Positions 1 through 10,100 of a DNA stretch of 32,500 nt are shown piece after piece (positions within the stretch are counted from its first letter, which is position 1; each line of letters opens with the position of its first letter). The DNA is from Symbiodinium natans (taxonomy: Eukaryota; Sar; Dinophyceae; Suessiales; Symbiodiniaceae). The stretch covers positions 5,001 through 37,500 of the forward strand of contig CAJNDS010002460.1 in the NCBI GenBank assembly GCA_905221605.1, in the 5' to 3' direction. Under the pieces are notes generated by a model. The model was not told the DNA's origin. It saw only the letters and a program-made list of their open reading frames with translations, and made no database searches. The translations under genes were made by a program, and so were the position numbers.

Positions 1-333
1 GGTCTCGGGCAGGATCAGGTTGATCACTGTGACGAGGGCTGCGAAGAAGCCCAGGACCAGCGGGAAGTTGTAGAGAGGGCACACCAGGAAGACCGGCTCG
101 CACAGAGGGTAGATGACGTAGATCAGGGGCTTGGTGCACAGCTCCGTGCCGTAGAGGGGCCCCTTGGCCGGGACCGTTGCCTCAGCAGGCAAAGACGAGG
201 CCATGGAGACGAGAGCGCCCATGGCCGCCGGCGCGGCTGCCTCCAGGCCCCTGTTGCTCTTGGGCTGCACGAACACCGGTGCCACGAACTGCCACAATGC
301 CATCGCTGCCACTGCGCTCAGGCAGAGGCTCAT
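1..333. repeat. Tandem duplicate unit, identical to 828-1160
   Basis: Base-for-base direct repeat with an offset of 827. The right breakpoint falls at a start-capable ATG on the minus strand; the left limit is beyond the window. Confidence 0.95.
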
Positions 334-360
334 CACGAGGCTGCGTCCACGGCGGGCCAT
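1..360 (-). CDS. Plastid-targeted small membrane protein, copy 1 (3' end cut by window)
   Basis: Minus-strand open frame from an ATG at 360-358 that leaves the window at position 1. The first residues (MARRGRSLVM) are basic and are followed by a hydrophobic stretch, SLCLSAVAAMALW, then FVAP and FVQP: a signal peptide followed by the phenylalanine motif that opens the transit peptide of dinoflagellate peridinin-plastid precursors. An alanine-rich linker of about 40 residues follows, then a mature part with GTELCTKPLIYVIY, a Cys-rich bend and one clear membrane span, FPLVLGFFAALVTVINLIL. The family suggests a small thylakoid or plastid-envelope protein, for example a low-mass photosystem or cytochrome complex subunit moved to the nucleus, but I could not match a named subunit. 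It is intronless. The last codons lie outside the window; copy 2 shows how it ends. Confidence 0.75.
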   Translation of the reverse strand, partial: MARRGRSLVMSLCLSAVAAMALWQFVAPVFVQPKSNRGLEAAAPAAMGALVSMASSLPAEATVPAKGPLYGTELCTKPLIYVIYPLCEPVFLVCPLYNFPLVLGFFAALVTVINLILPET

Positions 361-797
361 GACTGCCACAAAACCTTGCCGGAATTGGAGAGGAAGTGCC
401 GTCAGACTCTCGTAAAAACCAGCTTTGCAGCCGAAAAGAAGGCGATAGCTGCTCTCGAATGTGCTCATAGCTCAGTTGCACTTTGCGCAAACCAAGTTCA
501 ACAACATGCTTCGCTCATTTGCTGACAGCTCTTTCGCTTGACTCGCCGCGCAACAACATTCTAAACAAGTGGCTATTCTCAACTGTGGCGAATCCTAGCT
601 GGCGCTACTTTCCAAGACGCCTTTGTCTTGTACAGTATGATCACCATCCTGCCGGAAATGGGCATGCAGGACTTTTTTTGTTTCTGCAGCGTTCACGCGC
701 TTGTCACCAAACGGCTCGGCCCGGGAAAACTAACTTACATCGTCGCTGATGGAATGTAACTTGGGAATTAAGCCCGTCAAGGTCATGATGGGCAAGC
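361..797 (-). promoter_or_regulatory. Intergenic spacer of the tandem array
   Basis: This 437-bp spacer holds the upstream region of copy 1 and the downstream region of copy 2. On the minus strand a GGTTTTTAC run lies about 50 bp before the copy 1 ATG; a T-run in place of a TATA box is described for dinoflagellate promoters, so it is a weak candidate core element. No telomere-type repeat is present, unlike the rest of the window. Open frames here (for example 483-749) show no protein-like composition. Confidence 0.35.
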
Positions 798-1160
798 TCA
801 GCCGACCCTCAGGTCCTCGTCGGGCTGGGTCTCGGGCAGGATCAGGTTGATCACTGTGACGAGGGCTGCGAAGAAGCCCAGGACCAGCGGGAAGTTGTAG
901 AGAGGGCACACCAGGAAGACCGGCTCGCACAGAGGGTAGATGACGTAGATCAGGGGCTTGGTGCACAGCTCCGTGCCGTAGAGGGGCCCCTTGGCCGGGA
1001 CCGTTGCCTCAGCAGGCAAAGACGAGGCCATGGAGACGAGAGCGCCCATGGCCGCCGGCGCGGCTGCCTCCAGGCCCCTGTTGCTCTTGGGCTGCACGAA
1101 CACCGGTGCCACGAACTGCCACAATGCCATCGCTGCCACTGCGCTCAGGCAGAGGCTCAT
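798..1160 (-). CDS. Plastid-targeted small membrane protein, copy 2
   Basis: Second minus-strand copy, 120 codons, stop TGA at 800-798. It matches copy 1 at every base over 333 bp, then ends ETQPDEDLRVG. The match stops exactly at the codon for Met10 of copy 1, so copy 2 lacks the MARRGRSLV leader; translation could start at this Met, leaving MSLCLSAVAAMALWQFVAP, still a plausible but less basic signal peptide. Perfect identity, including third positions, means very recent duplication or gene conversion, as expected for dinoflagellate tandem arrays. It could be a functional end member of the array or a 5'-truncated copy. Confidence 0.7.
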   Translation of the reverse strand: MSLCLSAVAAMALWQFVAPVFVQPKSNRGLEAAAPAAMGALVSMASSLPAEATVPAKGPLYGTELCTKPLIYVIYPLCEPVFLVCPLYNFPLVLGFFAALVTVINLILPETQPDEDLRVG

Positions 1161-1374
1161 TGCCTCGGTTGCACAGCAATCAGTGGCGACAGTGCTCCGC
1201 GCCTGGATCGCCTTTAGCGATTGCTAGGCGTTCGTTTGATACAAAGCTCCACCACAACCCTGAACCTTAAACCCAGAGCCCCAACATGCCGAATTAAGCA
1301 CCCTAAGCCCTAAACCCTAAACCCGAAACCCTAAACCCAAAACCCTAAACCTCAGACCCTAAACCCAAACTGCC
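1161..1374. other. Strand-switch region between divergent genes
   Basis: The plastid gene array reads leftward and gene A reads rightward from about 1375. The interval carries degenerate CCCTAAA repeats at 1289-1365 and no convincing coding. It should contain the promoter of gene A and perhaps that of copy 2. Confidence 0.4.
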
Positions 1375-4181
1375 ATGTGGGGGCTGACCGAAAAGATGCA
1401 GCCAACACCGAAGTAAAGAAACTCCCACGCTGGAGACCCCTCGCAAACGAGAGGCATTGTTTTCATTTATTTGTGCGTGTTTTAAATCCTTTTTTAAGGG
1501 CAACCCCCAACCTAAACCAGAAGCCCTGAACCCTAGTGAACAGCTTGAACTTTGGTGTTTTCGGGGCTGAGGGTTTCGGGCTTCGGTCTAGGTTTAGGGT
1601 TTAGGGTTTAGGGTTTGGGGTTTAGGGTTCAGGGTTTAGGGCTTCGGGTTTGATAGTGGCTAAACGCAGGGCGGGGCGCGAAGCTTCGTCCTCGGCGAGC
1701 CATGGCAACTTCCAGCCTTGCAAACCGGGATAAAGGGCTTAGGGTGCTTCCGGTTTAGGGTTTAGGGTTCAGGGTTTAGGGTCTAGGACTTAGGGTGTTT
1801 ACAAGATTCAGGTTCAGGGCTTCTAGGTCTTAGTAGCAAGGCTTAGGGTTTAGGCTTAGGGTGTTTAGGGTTGGTGCTTGGGGTTTAGGGATTGGGCTTG
1901 CAAGGTATGGGGCTTCTTCAGGGCTTATTTTTCAACGCTTGTGGTTCACGGTGTGAGTTATAGGGTTCTTAAGGGACTTGGTGAGTGTTCGGGGATTTTT
2001 GGGTTCCATACCGCCCCCCCCCCCCCCCCCCCCCCGCGCCCCCTGAACCCCCCTCTCTTAAGACACTATCATTGAGTTTAGGGTTTAGGGTTTGGGGTTT
2101 AGGGTTTGGGGTTTAGCGTTCAAGGCTTGGCATGACATGGTTCAGGCATTCATCGCCTGTTTAGTGCTTCAAGATGTGGGGTTTTGCTCTAGGTTGCCCA
2201 GTAAGTAACCTAGGAAAAAAAGGGTACCCTTTTGGGTTTAAAAGTGGTGATACGGGAACCCAAACCCTAAGGCAAGGCAGGTACTACTGGGCATCCTAGT
2301 CTTGGAGTGGGTTTTAGCGGCGGAACAGACAAAGCTCCGGCCGGTACTGACCTTTCAGGCACGGGATTTTGGGATTTACAGGGCTAGGAGTTTATAGGGT
2401 TTAGGGCAGAAGGCTTGGGGCTTTAGTAGGAACTTGTTACCCTAAACCCTAAACCCTAAACAATAAACCCTAAACCCTAAACCCTAACCCTAAACCCTAA
2501 ACCCCGCAGGGCCTGGTTCTGAGACCTCAAGCCCTTCAAGCCTTGGGCCTTCGTGCTTGGGAAGGCAGAGTGGGTTGAGGGTAAGCTGACACGATTGGCC
2601 TTCAAAACCCCGGCAAGCCTTCACAAGCTTCTGGCCCTCCAATTCCCACCCCCCCCCCCCCCCCCACCCCCCCCCCCACCCCCCCCCCCCCCCACCCCCC
2701 CACCCCCCCCACCCCCCCCCCACCCCCCCCAAAACCCAAAACCCAAAACCCAAAACCCAAAACCCAAAACCCAAAACCCAAAACCCAAAACCCCAAACCG
2801 TAAACCCTCAACCCTAAAACCTAAACCCCAGATTTTGAGGCTTGTGGGCTTAGGGGTTTTCATTTTGCTCAGCTGAGGCACTTTGTTTCTCGGCGGGATC
2901 CCTACAGAGCGACGGCCCGTGCTGAGCTGAGCCGAGCAGCGAGGTCCCCCAGGCTGTGGTCGAAGGGTTTAGGGTTTAGGGTTTAGGGTTTAGGGCTGGA
3001 AGGCCAGGAACCCTACACACTGAAGACACTTAAGCACTCAAGTCCTATACCCTGAATACCCTAAACTTGAGGACCCCAAGTCCTAAACAAGAGACTTCCG
3101 TCCTCTCCCACTTCGATAGGTATCCTGGGCCTCCGGTTGGGCGTTACAGAGCTTGATATGTGAGGAATATTTCAATCCTCAACCTCCAACCTAAACCCTA
3201 AACCCTAAACCCTAAACCCTAAACCCTACACCGGCTTTAGGGTTTTGGGTCAAACCCTGATTGAACCCTCAACCCTACGCCCGAACCCCCAAGCCTATCC
3301 GACAAGACTTGCCCCTGGAAGCCCTTCCTTCACCTTGGAGTTGGTTTAGGTTGAGTTTAGGGGGCTGGGGGCTGCTTGGGATGCTCCCCCTTATACTAAC
3401 AGTCCTTAATCGGGATTAAAGTAAGGGGTACTATAATCCCTACTACGGACTGTGAGTATGAGGGGAACATCCCAAGGTTTAGGTTGAGTTGAGGATGCCG
3501 AGTGCAGGCTGAGCGTTTCCTAAACCCTGAAGCCTGAACCCTGAGACCTATGCCCCAAACCCACTCCCTACCCAAAAAACCCGAAACGAACCAAGCGTCG
3601 CCCACTACAAAAACGTAACCCCCAAGCCCTCAACCCTAAACCGACAAGCTCCAGAGCTGCTCAAACCAAGCGAAACCCCTAAACCCTCTGAAACCCTGAA
3701 CCCGCAGACTCATATTTTCTCTCTCCCCCTGGGCAGAAGTCCGAAATGCTTGGCTGATCTGTGGAGGAGCCTCAGAACGAGGGCTGCGGCGTGCAAGGAT
3801 TAGGGTTTAGGGTTTCGGGTTTAGGATTCAGGGCTTAGGGTTTAGGGCTTCGGGTTTAGGGCTTCGTGTAAGCCTCAGATCGAGGGCGTATAGGGTCCAG
3901 GACGCTGCGCTGGGGGCGAGATGTGTCTGTAGTGTACGGCCTGCATGTTATCGACTTGGCATTGAAATTGTCCAATCGTCTGCCACGGAAGAGGCTAGTT
4001 GGGATGTTCCCCCTTATACTGCCAGTCCTTAGTAGGGAATCTAGTACCCCGTATGATACTCCCTATTTAAGGACTGTTTTAGAATAAGGCGAACATCCCA
4101 AGAGGCTATCTTCAAGACCGGGAAGCAGGGCAGCAGGAAATGGCAGACTGTTGCTTGCTGCGCTACTTTTGAAATTATGGG
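1375..4181 (+). CDS. Gene A exon block 1
   Basis: Proposed exons: 1375-1412, 1670-1728, 1905-1952, 2318-2343, 2510-2573, 2873-2918, 3120-3154, 3307-3339, 3737-3797, 3901-3993, 4105-4181. Phases match at every join. Strong 3' sites include gttttcattttgctcag before 2873 and tctctctccccctgggcag before 3737. 5' sites are GTAAAG at 1413, GTGAGT at 1953, GA at 1729, 3155 and 3798, GC at 3994. Exon 3901-3993 encodes GRDVSVVYGLHVIDLALKL and the next encodes GRLLLAALLLKLWG, which fixes this frame. A second frame through the first eight exons is also stop-free but becomes much less protein-like at 3901. Confidence 0.6.
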
Positions 4182-7100
4182 GTACCTTATGGTCCTTGTT
4201 CTAAGGGGTGCCTACTATTTGGGGATCTATACTGGGGGGTGGTCCCCTATTTTCGTAAACCCCCAGATCAAGGTGAGGGTAAGCCCGAAATTCAGCTGCT
4301 CTTCAAAGGTTTGTAACCGGAACATAACGCTTACCCTGCTCGCCCCCCTGTCGTTGATAACTGTCAAACACACACGCGCACAACCCTCCAACCACCCCGA
4401 GCCCGCCCCCCCAAAAAAAACAAAAGCAAAGCAAGCACAAACAGTGAGTTTATAGTATCTTAGACTCTCGACCTTAAACCTAAACCCCAAACCCTGTAAG
4501 CCAACCGAGCCGCTTAAAGGAGGCAATAACGCTTACTACTGGGCTAGCTTGGGATGTTCCCCGTTTACTAACAGACCTGACTAGGGAAAATATAGGGGTA
4601 CTATAATCCCGATTACCCTAAACCCTAAACCCCTAAACCCCTACACCCCTAAACCCCTTAAACCCCTAAACCCCTCAACCCCTAAACCTCTAAACCCCGA
4701 AACCCCTACGCCCCTAAACCCTAACCTGAACCCAAGATCGGGTGCCAGACCTGGCAAGCTTTGTGCCTCTCCTTCTGGCAGCGCCCCGGCATCTGTGGCC
4801 TTCGGTAGATTCAGAAGCCCTCTACACCGCCCTCTAAAAGTGGCCGTAAGGTTGTAGTGTGCCTGCAAGAGTTTAGGGTTTAGGGCTAGGGTTTAGGGTT
4901 TGGGGTGTAGGGTTTAGGGTTTAGAGGTACGAATTTACGGCTAGGGAGGTACCTTGTAGGGGCAAGGTCCCGGGGTCCAGGTTTAGGAGTCTTCACCGGA
5001 CGTGAAGGTATTATGTCTGTATTCATTGTATTTTGGGTTTCAATTTTGTTTTGTTATAAGGGGTAAGAAAGTCAATCGGGTTAGTCGGGGATTTTTGTTT
5101 TTTTATGTTTCGGGTCTGAAATAAGAATGTGTTTTGTGATTTGTGTGTATTTATACGAAATGTGCCTTTATTTTCGAGGCATTTAGTATTTTAGTTCTAT
5201 TTTTATGAAAACTACCTACTTTTGATGTTGGTTTTGGTGGTTTGGGGGTTTAGGATGTAGGTTAACAGGACTTATGAGGTTCGAGCCTGTCGTCAGTTGG
5301 TGATTGTCCTACTCTGCGTTGCTAATTCTAAGTTAAGGGCTTAGGGTTTAGGGTTTAGGGTTTAGGGTTTAGGGTTTAGGGTTTAGGGTTTAGGGTTTAG
5401 GGTTTAGGGTTTAGGGTTTAGGGGTGAAGGCTTCAGGCCTGGAGTGTGAGCTCACACTGCTCTCCACTAGGGTTAAGGGTTTAGGGGTAAAGGCTTCAGG
5501 TCTGGAGTGAGCTGGCACTGCTCTCCGTCAGGGTTAAGGGTTTAGGGTAGACCCTCGAAAAAATATATACTTTTTGGGTAGAAGTAGCTATAGTAGGAAC
5601 CACAGAACCAAAAAAAGTATTAAAGTATAGTACCCTGATACTTGGTTATGCAACACCGAACACCACTAGGCCCAAGACCCCGCTGCGACGCTCCCCTGCA
5701 TCCACGGATAGGTCTGCCGCAACGGCAGCAAAGAGCCTTAGGCCAAGGGCTTAGGGTTTGGGTTGGGCTGTTCCCCCTTTCCCTAACAGCCCTTAATGGG
5801 GATTCTAGTACCCCCTATTTCAATCCCTATGAAGCAATGTGAGAAGAAGGGGGGACCATCCCAAGTTTCAGGGTTGAAGGTGCCGGTGCCCACTTTAGGG
5901 CGACTTCTGAAAGATGTGAGGTTGGGCTGCGATAAAAGGGACCGGACCAGGGAGCTCCGTAGGGGATCCCAAGGATGGGCCGTAATTTGGGTCCCCTGTG
6001 ATATAACCCTAAACCCTAAACCCTAAACCCTAACCCTATACCTAAACCCTAAACCCTAAACCCTAAACCCTAAACCCTAAACCCTAACCCTTATATACAC
6101 TATACATAAGGGCCCATGCTTCAGATCCCTTTGAATTCCCATACTCAGGGCCCATGGTGCCAACCTTAGACGAGGGCTAAGGGCTTGGGGGTGTAGGGGC
6201 GTGTGCTTGAGTGTTTAGGGCTTGTTGCTCTTCATCGCCCCACAAACCTTCACCCTTATGGCCCAAAAGCCCCGAAGAACCCTAAGCAAGCCCCACGTCC
6301 CAAACGCCAAGCCCCAAATCCCAATGAAACCCAAAACGCAACTCAGAGTTTTTGCACGGAAGCCCTATGCACCAGACCCATCAAACATGGACAAGGCGAG
6401 ATCAGCCATGGGTTTAGGGTTTTTGGGTTTGGGGTTTAGGGAGGAATACACCGCTCTTAGAGGGATGTTAGCGCTTCGGCGATTTGGGCGGTCGCGGCTT
6501 AGGATATCCTAAGCCTTACACCGTGAGCCGTCTAAACCCTAAACCCTAAACCCTAAACCCGATACCCTAAACCCCCAACGGGTCGGCGTCCAACCAATCA
6601 GGGTTCAGGGCATGAGAGGGCTTTGAAGCAGAGTTCTGACTCTCTGTGTGGCTGCCCATCTGGGGGTTTAGGGTTTAGGGTTTAGGGTCCAAATAGTAGG
6701 ATCCCTTGCAACAAGGACCCCAATATGGTACCCCTAATATCGTCAACCCCCATCTGCCCACGAATAGAGCTCTACCCAAACCCCCTAACCCTAGAGCCCC
6801 ACACCCTAAACCTGAAGCCCTACGAAACTTGGTAGATGCACCCTCGTTTTGGGTTGGTTGCTTTATAAGGGAACCCTGAACCAAAGAAAATGGGAAAAGA
6901 TTACCACTAAGCCACCAAAGGAAAACAGACTCAACCCCACTTGGTAGCCCAGTAACCATCTTATGATAAGGGCACCCTTTTTTGGGTTGGTTTTTATAAG
7001 GGGAAACCAGAACCCAAAAAAAGGGTAAAGGGTACCTCTGGGCTACCAATCCCAACAGGCCATAGGCTACTCCGTGAACGGCTGTTGCTTCATGCAAGCT

Positions 7101-10100
7101 GCACGTCGAAGCCGTCAATCTTCATGACCCCCTGGCCAGGACAGATGGTACCCCTAAACTAAACCCTAAACCCCTTCACCCTAAACCCTGACCATAAGCT
7201 CTAAACCCTAAACCCAAAACTCCAACCTCCAGGGTTCAAGGTTCAGGATTCCGAGCAGCCTTGTGGACAGAGAAGGGCCGCAGCTGTTGAGGCCGTCATT
7301 AATCCCTTCTACAGGTCTTGGGTTTAGGGTTTAGGGTTTAGGGTTTGGGTTTAGGGTTTAGGGTTTAGGGTTTAGGGTTTAGGGTTTAGGGTTTAGGGTT
7401 TAGGGTTTAGGGTTTAGGGTTTAGGGTTTAGGGTTTAGGGTTTAGGGTTTAGGGTTTAGGGTTTAGGGTTTAGGGTTTAGGGTTTAGGGGTCTCGTTTGC
7501 AAAGATTTCGCCATCTCGAAAACCTATTACTCAACGCATTCTACAACCGCCATTGAAAGGTACATGTTCATGGGCCCTTGCAAGTACGAGCAACTCCAAG
7601 ACGAGTAGAGTTAAGGCTTTGGGGTTTGGGGTTTGCCTCTTCTCAGCTCAGCAAGACCACAATAACCCCTTGCAAACTAGTTGCATGCTCCCCTTGTATG
7701 GGCCCTTAAATGGGGAACCCTTGTTTCCCTTGTTCCCTTTGTATAGCCTATGAAACCCAAGGGCCCATACCTCAGAACCCTTTGAAGAAGGTAAAGGGCC
7801 ATATTCAGGGACCATGTAACCACCCTTTGACAAGAAAAGGCTACCCTGCCGGGCTCATAGGGTTTAGGGATTAGGCGTCAGGATCCCAGTAGTCAAAACC
7901 GAATACCGTATACCAAAACCCAGCCTTAAAGCCCAAACCCCAAACCCTAAACCCCAAACCCTACACCCTAAACCCCAAACCCTAAACCCAACACACAAAT
8001 CCTCGAAACTGACAGTGACCTCGAGCCCCCCCCGACGTCGGACCGGCACCCGTCTCGCCTCAGAAAGACGGAGCTGCCATCGATCCGGCTGCCGCTGGAC
8101 CTTTGAGACCTTCTGAAATGTTCGGGTTTGGGGTTTAGGGTTTAGGGTTTAACCGATAGCCCCATCCGTAGAGGAGATGTGCACCACTAATCCTCCGGAG
8201 ATGCAAGTTCTGGATGCGCGATTCAGGCGTCCTACTTATTGCAGAGATATTGGGTCAGCAGTTCCAGCTCTGGCCTAATATGGCCCTTAAACCCCTCTGA
8301 AACAGATTCCTGAATATGATCCTCTTAAACCCAATAAGGGGAAATATACAATGTCCCAACGCCTAACAAGCTACGGATGTCAGGGCGAATGGGGTTCAAT
8401 CTAGGGCTCGGGTCGTCAGAGCGGTGTTTGGCTGCTGTCATGGAGGCGGCCCATAGGTTGATCTGGTGGTGAGTTTTCTGTGTCTCTCTCTCTCTCCCTC
8501 TTCGTCCGCGGGGTGTCCGAAGAGCTGTGCCTCAACATGCTTCAACCTTAAACCCCCAAGCCTAAACCCTAAACCCTCGACTCCAGCCCTTCTCTGAACT
8601 TCAAGCTCCAGCCAAGAGCCCCAAATAGTACCCATGTCCTTGCTGGCTGCTGGCCTGTGCAAAGATCGCCACTTTCGGCTGAATCGGGTCCTTCCAACGT
8701 GAGTCTCGGGTCTAGATGGGGGTTTCCGAAAATAGGGGCACCCTTTTTTTGGGGGTTCCTGTTGGGGTAAAACAGGGTTAACCCTATTTTGGGACATACC
8801 AAGATGATCTCCTAAAGACCAGCAAATGCTCAAAACCATCTGCTTCTTCAGCAAAGATATCAACAGAAACCCTAAGCCCTGAACCCTAGGTCCTAGACTC
8901 TGCCTCGGATATTTCTTGGATAGCCCTAAGCCCTGAACTCTAAACATGTCTAGGCAACCCTGAACCCCAAACCTAAGCAATGAGGTTAGGGTTTAGGGTC
9001 TAGGGTTTAAGGTTCAGGGTTCCCCGAAGCCTAACACCCGCCTAAAGCGGTCAAGGACGGGCCCTGAACCCTCAAATTCAGGGCTCAGGTCTTAGGGCTT
9101 AGGAGAAGGGTTTGGAGTTTAGGTTGGTGTTTGAACTGCTATGGTTTGCTTCCAAGTATGCTTCCTTCAAGGGAGGGAACATATGGTAAGTTCTCTAAAT
9201 TATGGTCCCTGTTGGGGGGTACCCTACATGATACGGGCCCCTTAACAAAAGGACCCCCCCCCCACCCCCACCCCCAAAAGGATTATGATTGAGAGACGTG
9301 GCCACATCTATCACTCTGGTGCGCTGGCGTGCTAGGGTTTAGGGTTTAGGGTTTAGGGTTTAGGGTTTAGGGTTTAGGGTTTAGGGTTTAGGGTTTAGGG
9401 TTTAGGGTTTAGGGTTTGGGGTTTAGGGTTTAGGGTTTTTAGGGTTTAGGGTTTAGGGTGCAAATGGAGCTGGCACAAGGCTGCTCTGGCCTAGCACGGT
9501 TGAATCATTCGTCTGACATTGGGGGAAAGCCTGATTCCCAGACCTTCACCCGCTAAACCCTAAACCCCTAAACCCCTAAAGCCCTAAAGCCCTAAACCCC
9601 TAAACCCCTAAAGCCCTAAAGCCCTAAACCCCTAACCCTAAACCCTCTAAAAAACCAAGCCTTTAGCCGGTCTTCCCAACCTCGACGTCGTCGTCGAGGT
9701 CGGAACCCAACTCCGACCCATCCGAGACGCGGGTTTCACCTGGCGGGCGCGCTTGTAGGGGTTCTGGGTAGGGTTTAGGGTTTAGGGTTTAGAGTTTAGG
9801 GGTTTAGGGGTTTAGGGGTTTAGGGGTTTAGGGGCTTAGGGGCTTAGGGGCTTAGGTTTAGGGGTTTAGGGGCTTAGGGGCTTAGGGGCTTAGGGGTTTA
9901 GGGGTTTAGGGGCTTAGGGGTTTAGGGGTTTAGGGGTTTAGACCACAAGGGCTCGCTTGTCAGTGACTGCTGCCTCTCAGCCCTTTTATGGGGCCGCTGA
10001 CCGCGTTCATCTGCTCATCGTGGGGCTTAGGCTTCGGGATTCACTCTAGATAAAAGTCAAAACCCTAAACCCTAAACCCTAAATCCTAAACCCTAATTCT

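Noticed and set aside
2490-2881. Overlapping long frames rich in Pro or Gly/Phe on both strands
   Set aside because: They translate the poly-C, CCCCCCA and CCCAAAA repeats; no protein-like composition outside the repeat.
6675-7118. 147-codon minus-strand frame
   Set aside because: It spans one family B and two family C elements; plus-strand exons 6921-6943 and 7066-7147 fit in phase.
5341-7490. CRISPR array
   Set aside because: Regular spacing is absent; repeats are contiguous telomere heptamers without spacers in a eukaryotic genome.
8438-8980. 180-codon minus-strand frame
   Set aside because: It runs through a family B element and telomere repeats; the plus-strand exons 8420-8468 and 8612-8698 with GTGAGT donors explain the open sequence better.
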